Under the pieces are notes generated by a model. That model saw only the letters and a list, made by a program, of their open reading frames with translations. It made no database searches and was not told where the DNA came from. Of a stretch of 64,000 nt of DNA, positions 1-6,278 are shown piece by piece. The stretch is from NCBI GenBank assembly GCA_041671045.1, contig JBAZCF010000001.1, positions 186,001-250,000 on the forward strand, in the 5' to 3' direction. Positions within the stretch are counted from its first letter, which is position 1; each line of letters opens with the position of its first letter. The position numbers and the translations under genes were made by a program. Origin of the DNA: Parachlamydiales bacterium (GTDB taxonomy: Bacteria > Chlamydiota > Chlamydiia > Chlamydiales > JABDDJ01).

Positions 1-2
1 GG

Positions 3-122
3 TTTGATAATCCGCCTATTTTATCACGAAAAACGAAGTCTGAGGAAGAGTCCTTAGCTATTTATCGCCGTGTTAGAGACGAAATTAAGCAATATGTATC
101 TGAGATGCCTGCTAACTTATGA
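3..122 (+). CDS. Arsenate reductase (ArsC/LMW-phosphatase-like), C-terminal fragment
   Basis: The frame is open from the window edge to a TGA at 120-122, giving 39 residues; the start lies upstream of the window. The fragment contains FDNPP followed by an EEE-LAIYRRVRDEIKQYV helix. This is the usual C-terminus of thioredoxin-coupled arsenate reductases of the low-molecular-weight tyrosine phosphatase fold (family knowledge: FDDPP...YRRVRDEI). The catalytic CX5R loop is N-terminal and not visible, so arsenate reduction cannot be told from a phosphatase role. Its stop overlaps the ATG of the next small ORF (ATGA), which suggests translational coupling. Confidence 0.7.
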   Translation, partial: FDNPPILSRKTKSEEESLAIYRRVRDEIKQYVSEMPANL

Positions 123-358
123 GAGCTAATGATGTTAGAGCAATAGGCTTTAAATATTTGATAATGCTCATTCGTTTTATGTTGGGTGTGATCTTTTTTC
201 ATGTTCACGCATTAGATCTTCCTTTGGTGCTACTTCTTCTTGTTCTATTTGTTTTCTCAGCTTTTTTGGGTGATTCCGAAAATACTAGAGATGGAGAGCT
301 TAGTAAAATAGCCAATTATCATTCGCTGCCTAGAAGTCTCCTTTTATTTTATATTTAA
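119..358 (+). CDS. Small hypothetical membrane protein (79 aa)
   Basis: The ATG overlaps the stop of the ArsC-like gene (ATGA). No convincing Shine-Dalgarno sequence lies 5-9 nt upstream, so expression would depend on coupling. The protein has one or two hydrophobic stretches (about residues 14-27 and 33-50) and a short polar C-terminal tail. I do not recognise a family. Its end overlaps the 3' end of the convergent permease gene by 4 nt. It could be a real small inner-membrane protein or a chance ORF in AT-rich DNA. Confidence 0.35.
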   Translation: MRANDVRAIGFKYLIMLIRFMLGVIFFHVHALDLPLVLLLLVLFVFSAFLGDSENTRDGELSKIANYHSLPRSLLLFYI

Positions 359-1149
359 GCTATCCCAACCAGGATTGCAAAACCCAATATCAAAAGCATT
401 GAACCGACAATGATTTGAAGCATTCTAAATGTAATCTTGTGAGTCAGTTTTGATCCGATATACGACCCAAGAAAAGCGGTGATACTTGCTGCGGTTATAA
501 TTCCGATCATATTTTGAGAGAGAGCTTCTGTAAACTTTTGGGTGTATGCTGCCCAACCGTAAACAAGTATGCGAATAACATCTACGATAACACTGCATAA
601 TACACCCGTACCTATAAACTCCTCTTTGCTTAATCCTGATTTTATTAAAAAGGCTGAGCGTAAAATTCCTTGATTACCTGATACGCCACCAAAAAAACCA
701 GAAATAGCTCCACCGAGAGGGATATAATCTCGGTCAAAAGATAAGTCAGAAAATCGAGGAACCAATTCAAAAATCGAGGAAAATATAACCATGCTACCGA
801 CTATTATTCCTATCATAGTTATCTTAAAATCTGAATTGTAAAGGTGATATGAAAAGAGAGGTGGCCAATTTGAAAAAAAACTTAGCAGATATGCTCCCAA
901 AGCTGCGCCTAGAGCGGCTGGAATACCAAATTTAATTACAACACTAGTTTTAGCATATTTTCCAACTAAAAGAGCCTTAAAAAGATTGTTTGCAAGATGG
1001 ACAACGGCGACCGATGCTATAGCTAGAGGAAGGGGAAAAAATATAGCAAATACGGGCATTAAAACCGTTCCCAAACCGAATCCTGAAAATAGGGTAATGA
1101 TAGAAATCAGGAAGGAGGTGATGCAAATAATCGAATACTCGATATTCAT
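355..1149 (-). CDS. TauE/SafE family permease (sulfite exporter/anion transporter-like)
   Basis: 264 residues, almost entirely hydrophobic, with 7-8 predicted membrane segments. The N-terminal repeat has the GFGLGTVLMPVF pattern and the second half has SGFFGGVSGNQGILRS, matching the two-repeat architecture of TauE/SafE/YfcA transporters (family knowledge: export or import of sulfur-containing anions). The substrate cannot be deduced. A CAGGA Shine-Dalgarno sits about 6 nt before the ATG. The gene is convergent with the ArsC-like pair. TauE/SafE proteins sometimes sit near arsenic or sulfur genes, but here the link is only proximity. Confidence 0.85.
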   Translation of the reverse strand: MNIEYSIICITSFLISIITLFSGFGLGTVLMPVFAIFFPLPLAIASVAVVHLANNLFKALLVGKYAKTSVVIKFGIPAALGAALGAYLLSFFSNWPPLFSYHLYNSDFKITMIGIIVGSMVIFSSIFELVPRFSDLSFDRDYIPLGGAISGFFGGVSGNQGILRSAFLIKSGLSKEEFIGTGVLCSVIVDVIRILVYGWAAYTQKFTEALSQNMIGIITAASITAFLGSYIGSKLTHKITFRMLQIIVGSMLLILGFAILVGIA

Positions 1150-1353
1150 AAATCCTGTACTTGTGAATGTTTAGCCCATTCTAATTTAAGGCATCTTGTC
1201 TTTCTTCATCATCGACCATCAATAAAAAATCAATTTCCTTTAAACATGAGCAGTCAACTTTTAAAGTTCAGCACTTTTTCTTCAGAGCGAAAGAGCCCTT
1301 GAGATGAGCAAGGAAAGCTGTTAGATCGCTAAGATAATCGTCGGGTGTATATA
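1150..1353. other. Intergenic region upstream of the permease
   Basis: No gene is supported here. On the minus strand a 27-codon open stretch ends with ...DDEERQDALN and a TAG near 1180, but it has no start codon with a ribosome site. It may be a remnant of an older reading frame. The region ends where the island repeat begins. Confidence 0.4.
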
Positions 1354-1511
1354 ACAATCAGCAAAAAAAGAAGTTTTGATGGGGGCGAAGCTTCTATACG
1401 GGAGTCCAGAGGGCCTTTGGCGCTTTGGTGGGGATTTTAATGGGTAAAACCCCTTAAACGGAAGAGGAGGGATTTGAACCCCCATCATCTTGTGGTGAAT
1501 CTATTTTCGAG
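1354..1511 (-). repeat. Direct repeat copy 1 (distal island boundary, att-like)
   Basis: About 158 bp matching 4191-4347 with roughly nine differences (a 2-nt indel near 1370 plus scattered substitutions). Read on the minus strand it begins at the 5' edge of the tRNA-Ser anticodon loop, runs through the 3' half of the tRNA and continues about 105 bp into the trailer. Homology stops abruptly at 1511. This is the copy without the tRNA 5' half, so it is the decayed boundary. Confidence 0.85.
1459..1511 (-). pseudogene. tRNA-Ser 3'-half fragment
   Basis: 53 nt equivalent to the anticodon loop through discriminator base of tRNA-Ser(CGA) at 4295-4379. The T arm and 3' acceptor strand are intact, but four substitutions lie in the anticodon and variable-arm part, and no 5' half follows: after 1511 the sequence is unrelated. 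It is not a functional tRNA; it is the leftover half of an integration-type duplication. Confidence 0.85.
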
Positions 1512-1666
1512 TCCGATGCCCTGCAGGCATCCCCAACACTAAACAACCAACTTCACAGCAAAAATTGAGAGGCAATGCTTAGTCTATACACTGCCTATTT
1601 GTGCATAATTTGCAAAAGAAAATGAATTAAAAAGTAATTCCCTTTGCGCTTTTGATGATGTCATCG
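1512..1666. other. Non-coding left arm of the island
   Basis: 155 bp between the repeat copy and the stop of the third abiE-operon gene. It begins with a short palindrome (GATGCCCTGCAGGCATC, about 1515-1531) immediately after the end of tRNA homology. I see no gene, integrase remnant or strong terminator here. Confidence 0.4.
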
Positions 1667-2179
1667 TTAATCAGATTTACTATCTCTGATAGAAGTGAGC
1701 GCCTCACGAAAAGAAAACCAAGCTTGTTTAAATTGCTCGCAATTTTTGGAATGCATAAATGAGTTGAGCGCCTCTTTGCTGTTTGTTTTAATATTTACAA
1801 ATGCTTTTGCACGCATGTCTTTCTGAAAAATTTGAACCTTATCAAATTTCCCTATTAAGTATTTCTGCCATCCAAATGCACTTTCCAGATCCTTGCCAAT
1901 GCGGCGATCTTTTATATAGTTATCGATAATCAGATTTGTTGTGCGATCAGAAAAACATTGTAATAGTTCTTCCCATGATTTGTAATCATCGACAGCGAGC
2001 ACAGATGGATATGTATTGATAATGTTGATATCACCTTCTGGCATTTGAATGGGACTGTAATTTCCTGTTGTCGCTGCTGCTTTTTCGTGCTTACTTTTTG
2101 CAACAGCTTTAAGGTTTGGAGATTGATTTCTTTCTGATGAGAAGTTCAAGCCTAGTTTTTCGCATATATATTTGAACAT
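1667..2179 (-). CDS. Hypothetical protein, third gene of the abiE operon (170 aa)
   Basis: The start is placed at the ATG at 2179 because TGGAG lies 6 nt upstream; a longer reading from a TTG at 2191 would place the ribosome site inside the gene. It starts 22 nt after the AbiEii stop, so it is probably co-transcribed. The sequence is soluble with no membrane segment: a basic N-terminal third, then an acidic and aromatic middle (SWEELLQCFSDRTTNLIIDNYI) and a helical C-terminus. I do not recognise the family. Being inside the tRNA-bounded island, it may be cargo such as an accessory to the toxin-antitoxin pair, but that is inference from position only. Confidence 0.7.
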   Translation of the reverse strand: MFKYICEKLGLNFSSERNQSPNLKAVAKSKHEKAAATTGNYSPIQMPEGDINIINTYPSVLAVDDYKSWEELLQCFSDRTTNLIIDNYIKDRRIGKDLESAFGWQKYLIGKFDKVQIFQKDMRAKAFVNIKTNSKEALNSFMHSKNCEQFKQAWFSFREALTSIRDSKSD

Positions 2180-2201
2180 TTTTTTCTCCAAAAGTAGTTA
2201 A

Positions 2202-3213
2202 TTAGAAAACGAGGTTGATACGATGCTCTAGGTTAGATAAAGAAGTGAGAATATCATCAAAACTGGGTGGCGTTGTAAGATACATTTCGCGCATCAACTG
2301 ATAGTCACGTCGCAACGCGGGCAATCTTTCATTAGGAGGAACAAGGCGAAAGGTTCCTGGTTTGGCCAAGATATAGTTTGCCCATGAGTTGCCAAAGAAC
2401 TGACTCTTCCATAAAACGACTTGGTTTCTCAGATCGTGGTGATTTACAGCTTTGATTGTCTCAATCTGCTTTTTAAGCATCGCAGTATCCGCGTAATGGC
2501 GTGAATACCTATCTGGTATTGGTTTGTCGGGTGGTTGATGGTATTCTGCGTGCAGGATCGTAGCCTTTTCCCAGAAACTTCGTTCTATCTCTAGAGCCAT
2601 GACCTCACAACGCCAATCGGGAAATGCTTTGGGAAAAATCTCGGCAATCCAAGGCGTTATCGTATGACGCCCTGTTGGTTGCTGATCAGTAAGAGAACCA
2701 AATTCTAATTTTACAGAACGTTTGATATAATCAAATCCTGTTGGTTGTAATGATGGGTAGTGAAAAAGAAGTACCGGCGAATTTGAGTTCGGATCTTTCA
2801 AAAACTCGAATCGCACCTGATCATCTTCTAGAACGTCTAACACAGAAGCTTCCAGTGCCGGCATGATCTGAGTTCGAACAGCAACTTCACACACAGCTTC
2901 AGCGTTTTTCATCCATTTAGCGCCCTGAGTACGAGATGTTATTTCGCCTTCAGATAGTTTCAAAAAAGTAGGGGACACAGAGAGATCAATATCTTCAGAA
3001 AAACGGTTGATTGCACCAAATACCTTTGACAACGAGGTGCCACCTTTGAATACGAGACTGTCTGCGAATTCCGACTCAAATAGAATATTTAGCAACCAAC
3101 ACACCCAAAAATCTTTTTCCATGATTACAGGAGATACATTTTTTTTGAATGGCAGCCTGTTCAATGTACAGATGTCGCTCGTTAGGAGATAATTTTAAAA
3201 AATCAAGTTTCAA
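2202..3213 (-). CDS. abiEii: AbiEii-type nucleotidyltransferase toxin, frameshifted at an A8 tract
   Basis: The main frame (2202-3164) contains IMEKDFWVCWLLN, then FKGGTSLSKVFGAI and RFSEDIDLSV. These are the GS and DxD motifs of the AbiEii/AbiGii DNA-polymerase-beta-like nucleotidyltransferase toxins. That frame has no plausible start: only a TTG with no ribosome site. In the neighbouring frame a TTG at 3213 overlaps the antitoxin stop (TTGA), has GAGGAG 5 nt upstream, and encodes MKLDFLKLSPNERHLYIEQ, the expected AbiEii N-terminus. The two frames join at a run of eight A (3146-3139, minus strand); removing one A gives a continuous protein of about 336 residues. The gene is therefore disrupted, rescued by slippage on the A run, or affected by a sequencing error. 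Family role: toxin of a type IV system causing growth arrest or phage abortive infection. Confidence 0.85.
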
Positions 3214-3836
3214 GCGGTCTCCTCTGCCAGTTTCCTAAAAATGGAATGCATCCATTCTGGCGCAAGGCGAATGTCTTTGAGTAGTTCTTGTCGTTTATCA
3301 ATCGGAAGAACTCGCATTAAATGCTCAAGCCGCTCTGCGGTAACATTTTCTTTGCCCAGTTCGCGGAGAGCCTGAACCAGAAGTCCACTGAGTCGTCCTA
3401 CCATCGCCATATTTTTTGGGGTTGTTCGTCGAAGCTGAATGGTTATTGCTCCGATTTTTACTGTTCGGCTTGGTCCATCTGTCAAAAATACTACTTTAGC
3501 TGGAACCTGTTCGGATAGCCCTAAGATGTTTGCTGCGTAAGCGCCGGTTGGTTGAATACGCGTGCAGTCACGGCCAACCAAAGCCTCTGCTATTTTTTCT
3601 GGAGATGGTTGAAGTTTTCCAAGTATCGGATGCTCTTCAGGAAAATCATATATTCCTCTAGCCAGACGGCGAATAATTCCTTTTTGAACGAGCCGGTGAA
3701 GAACAATGTCGACAGCTTGCCGACTTCCTAGATCCAAGAACTCCATTGGGACGAATACGGCACCATGCCCACGGATATTTATAAGTTCAAGGATCTGATT
3801 ATTAATGCTATTCATTTTTTTTTGATTTTTCTTCAT
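3210..3836 (-). CDS. abiEi: AbiEi-type antitoxin / transcriptional autorepressor (DUF6088-like)
   Basis: 208 residues. The N-terminal part is a winged-helix region (SRQAVDIVLHRLVQKGIIRRLARGIYDFP) typical of AbiEi antitoxins. The C-terminal domain includes RIQPTGAYAANILGL and the FLTDGPSRTVKIG segment found in this family next to AbiEii. Family knowledge: AbiEi represses its own promoter by binding two inverted repeats and counteracts AbiEii. The start is the ATG at 3836; an internal ATG at 3815 is possible, as neither has a clear ribosome site. Its stop overlaps the toxin's TTG start. Two matching inverted repeats lie directly upstream. Confidence 0.88.
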   Translation of the reverse strand: MKKNQKKMNSINNQILELINIRGHGAVFVPMEFLDLGSRQAVDIVLHRLVQKGIIRRLARGIYDFPEEHPILGKLQPSPEKIAEALVGRDCTRIQPTGAYAANILGLSEQVPAKVVFLTDGPSRTVKIGAITIQLRRTTPKNMAMVGRLSGLLVQALRELGKENVTAERLEHLMRVLPIDKRQELLKDIRLAPEWMHSIFRKLAEETA

Positions 3837-3865
3837 GTAAGAAATACTAGTCTGTTTTTCTTACA
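3836..3865 (-). promoter_or_regulatory. Proximal operator of abiE (inverted repeat)
   Basis: Perfect 9-bp inverted repeat TGTAAGAAA / TTTCTTACA with arms starting at 3836 and 3857 (12-bp spacer), overlapping the antitoxin start codon. It is a candidate binding site for AbiEi autoregulation. The right arm lies in a 17-bp sequence repeated exactly 103 bp further upstream. Confidence 0.6.
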
Positions 3866-3938
3866 AATACAAGAGCTATTTTCAAAAAATTCATTTATAA
3901 ACTTAATCATTTGAATGTCAATGATTTGATTATTTTTA

Positions 3939-3968
3939 TGTAAGGAGTAATGATATGTTTTTCTTACA
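3939..3968 (-). promoter_or_regulatory. Distal operator of abiE (inverted repeat)
   Basis: Second copy of the same element: left arm TGTAAGGAG (7 of 9 matching) and right arm TTTCTTACA, again with arm starts 21 nt apart. The right arm is in the 17-bp block 3956-3972, identical to 3853-3869. Paired operators are what AbiEi antitoxins are known to bind. Confidence 0.55.
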
Positions 3969-3972
3969 AATA

Positions 3973-4190
3973 GGTATAAATTTTGCAAATCGATTGCATT
4001 AGCTAAAGAGGATTTAGCTCGTAAATCCAGATGAAGGTAAGTTTAAAGAATTATATTGCTTCCAAAAGTTTCATGGCGAAGATCTTTATAGATGATATTT
4101 TTCATAAACTAGAACGAACTTATGTAAATGACGGTTGGAATTGTTATCCTGATTGGTTGGGTAAGTTTAACTAATATTCGAGTTTTTTTC
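3973..4190. other. Non-coding right arm of the island, possible 47-codon ORF
   Basis: The region between the distal operator and repeat copy 2. A 47-codon ORF (4031-4174, plus strand, ending PDWLGKFN) is present but has no ribosome site and no recognisable family, so I do not call it a gene. It could be a remnant of lost island cargo. Confidence 0.35.
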
Positions 4191-4347
4191 ACAATCAGCA
4201 AAAAAAAGTTTTGATGGGGGCGAAGCTTCTATGCGGGAGTCCAGAGGGCCTTTGGCCCTTTGGTGGGGATTTTTAAGGGGTAAAACCCCTTAAACGGAAG
4301 AGGAGGGATTTGAACCCCCGTCACCTTGCGGTGAATCTGTTTTCGAG
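4191..4347 (-). repeat. Direct repeat copy 2 (proximal island boundary, att-like)
   Basis: Matches 1354-1511 and contains the 3' half and trailer of the intact tRNA-Ser(CGA). Downstream of the tRNA on the minus strand it holds two small hairpins: AAGGGG-TTTTA-CCCCTT (4275-4291) and AGGGCC-AAA-GGCCCT (about 4243-4260). They may act in 3' processing or termination. Homology to copy 1 starts exactly at the 5' side of the anticodon loop. Confidence 0.85.
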
Positions 4348-4379
4348 ACAGACGCAATCGGCCACTCTGCCACTCTTCC
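4295..4379 (-). tRNA. tRNA-Ser (anticodon CGA)
   Basis: 85 nt on the minus strand. The acceptor GGAAGAG pairs with CTCTTCC, with discriminator G; a long variable arm and the T loop GTTCAAATC are present. The anticodon loop CTCGAAA gives anticodon CGA, reading UCG. The 3' CCA is not encoded. Its 3' half and trailer are duplicated at 1354-1511, marking the gene as the probable integration target of the adjoining abiE island. Confidence 0.96.
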
Positions 4380-4491
4380 AAGGAGGAAAAGTTTGTCATA
4401 AAAGGGGATTAAGATCAATAGCACTATATACTTCAAGTAAATATGTAGAGGAGGTTATAAGAATAAATCAAAAAAATGTGAGGAGTCACTT

Positions 4492-5499
4492 ATGAGAAGA
4501 TTAATTTGGATAGTATTGGTATTAGTTTGTTCTTTAAGTGTGATGGAAGGAAAGAGGGTATTGGTGACGGGTGGTGCGGGATTTTTGGGATCGCATTTGT
4601 GTGAGAGATTATATGAAGCGGGGAATGAGGTGATTTGTGCGGATAATTTGTATACCGGTTCATTACGTAATATTTCTCATTTAATTGGAAAGAAAGGGTT
4701 TCAGTTTATCCAGCATGATGTTGAGGATCCATTTTCGCAAGATTTGATAGTAGATGAGGTATATAATTTAGCTTGTCCGGCGTCTCCGCCGCATTATCAG
4801 AGGGATCCTATAAAGACATTGAGGACAAATGTTATTGGAGCAATCAACGTTTTGGAGTTGGCGAAGAGAAGTCATGCTAAAATATTCCAGGCATCCACAA
4901 GTGAAGTATATGGAGATCCTTTAGAGCATCCACAGAAAGAAACCTATTGGGGGAATGTAAACCCGGACGGTATACGTTCTTGCTACGACGAAGGGAAAAG
5001 GTGTGCTGAGACGTTATTTTTTGATTATCAGCGTTTGTATGGAGTAAATATAAAAGTAGGTCGTATTTTCAATACGTACGGACCTAAGATGAATGCAGAT
5101 GATGGGCGTGTTGTTTCCAATTTCATTGTGCAGGCTTTAGAAAACAAGCCGATCACAATTTATGGTGATGGCCAGCAAACGCGTTCTTTTTGTTATGTGG
5201 ATGATTTAGTAGACGTTATATTATTGCTTATGGACTCACCTGACGGTTTTCATGGTCCGGTAAATATTGGCAATCCTAACGAGTTTACCGTCAAAGAACT
5301 AGCCTTGAAAGTCCTAGCGATGACGGGTTCTACCTCAGAAATAATTTCGTTACCATTACCTTTGGATGATCCTAAAGTAAGAAATCCTGATATTAGTTTA
5401 GCGAGAAGGGTCTTGAATTGGGAGCCGAAATTCCAGCTTGAAGATGGATTGAAATCTACGATTGAATATTTTCGCGCTAGCTTAGCCAAGCCTTCCTAA
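4492..5499 (+). CDS. UDP-glucuronate decarboxylase (UDP-xylose synthase), membrane-anchored
   Basis: 335-residue extended short-chain dehydrogenase that converts UDP-glucuronate to UDP-xylose with bound NAD. It has the Rossmann motif TGGAGFLG (residues 26-33), the UXS-type segment ACPASPPHYQRDPIKT (94-109), the catalytic Tyr165-xxx-Lys169 in RSCYDEGKR, and RIFNTYGPKM. It is close to the eukaryotic/bacterial UXS group rather than to 4,6-dehydratases. Residues 4-18 form a hydrophobic segment before the Rossmann fold, like a signal anchor. GAGGAG lies 7 nt before the ATG; an internal Met18 start has no ribosome site. It is monocistronic, with a terminator directly after it. The acceptor of the xylose is unknown. 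Confidence 0.9.
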   Translation: MRRLIWIVLVLVCSLSVMEGKRVLVTGGAGFLGSHLCERLYEAGNEVICADNLYTGSLRNISHLIGKKGFQFIQHDVEDPFSQDLIVDEVYNLACPASPPHYQRDPIKTLRTNVIGAINVLELAKRSHAKIFQASTSEVYGDPLEHPQKETYWGNVNPDGIRSCYDEGKRCAETLFFDYQRLYGVNIKVGRIFNTYGPKMNADDGRVVSNFIVQALENKPITIYGDGQQTRSFCYVDDLVDVILLLMDSPDGFHGPVNIGNPNEFTVKELALKVLAMTGSTSEIISLPLPLDDPKVRNPDISLARRVLNWEPKFQLEDGLKSTIEYFRASLAKPS

Positions 5500-5506
5500 A
5501 TCTTCT

Positions 5507-5529
5507 ATACCCCTTGTGAAGAGGGGTAT
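5507..5529 (+). terminator. Intrinsic terminator after the UDP-xylose synthase gene
   Basis: Stem ATACCCCT / AGGGGTAT with a short loop and a following T-rich stretch, 8 nt after the stop codon. Confidence 0.7.
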
Positions 5530-5664
5530 TTCATTAAGTTTGACTTTATTTTTGAAATGAATTAGTTAATTGGTATTCATGAGATTTCTTTGTACTCGTT
5601 GTTGTAAGCATTACTTATCTTGATTGTCACGTTATATATTTAACATTCACAAAAGGAGCCAGTT

Positions 5665-6081
5665 ATGCCATCGCAACAGAAACCCTATAATTCTGAGAAA
5701 AATCCTACTGCAAAGCTAAATGAGGAAGGAAATCGCACAAACACTCAGCCTAATCTTGGAAGAGGAACGCAAAAAGAAAATACAGTTCAAAAGCCTGCTA
5801 AGTCTAATTCTAAAGAGGGATTTTATCCTCGGATGGACGAAGAGGAGAAAGAATCAGGCTTAATTACCGGAAGCAGCGCAAGAGACTATAATGAAGGTTC
5901 AACGAAACCCCAAAAGCCTTCCGGTATAAAAGAAAATCTAAATCCTGTTCGTCTAGAAAAAAAAGATCTAAGCCCTAAAAATCATCGTGACGACGACGAT
6001 GACGAGGATGAGGGCGATGATACAGACGAAGACGATACAGAAGGCAGAAGAAGTTCAAAGAATGCCAAAAATGTACGTTAA
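5665..6081 (+). CDS. Hydrophilic, disordered protein with acidic C-terminal tract (138 aa)
   Basis: AAAAGGAG lies 8 nt before the ATG, a good ribosome site. The protein has no hydrophobic segment and is rich in Lys, Asn, Glu, Ser and Pro. Residues ~107-127 are nearly all Asp/Glu (an uninterrupted D run followed by DE/GD repeats), and the end is basic (KNAKNVR). It looks intrinsically disordered. I do not recognise a family. An acidic low-complexity tail could bind cations or basic proteins (inference). A strong terminator follows, so it is its own transcription unit. Confidence 0.65.
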   Translation: MPSQQKPYNSEKNPTAKLNEEGNRTNTQPNLGRGTQKENTVQKPAKSNSKEGFYPRMDEEEKESGLITGSSARDYNEGSTKPQKPSGIKENLNPVRLEKKDLSPKNHRDDDDDEDEGDDTDEDDTEGRRSSKNAKNVR

Positions 6082-6140
6082 GCATTTCTAGCAATGAGGC
6101 ATTTGCTAAGGCTAAAAATCTAACAAAACAAAACTAAAGA

Positions 6141-6178
6141 GCATTTCAATAATGTATACACTACTGAAATGCCTTTTT
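6141..6178 (+). terminator. Intrinsic terminator
   Basis: Stem GCATTTCA/TGAAATGC with a loop of about 15 nt, followed by CTTTTT, after the acidic-protein gene. Confidence 0.75.
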
Positions 6179-6278
6179 AAGCAAAGTTTGCCAACTACCT
6201 AACATTTGCAGTGTCAATCTGCACGCTCCAGACCTATTTGAAAGTATTAACACATACCCATTCAAGGAGTGATTATTT

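Noticed and set aside
1175..1262. Minus-strand 27-codon open stretch ending in DDEERQDALN
   Set aside because: Too short, with no start codon or ribosome site; at most a remnant of an older gene.
4310..4495. A 61-codon plus-strand ORF over tRNA-Ser(CGA)
   Set aside because: It runs antisense through the tRNA and into the UXS leader; no coding features.
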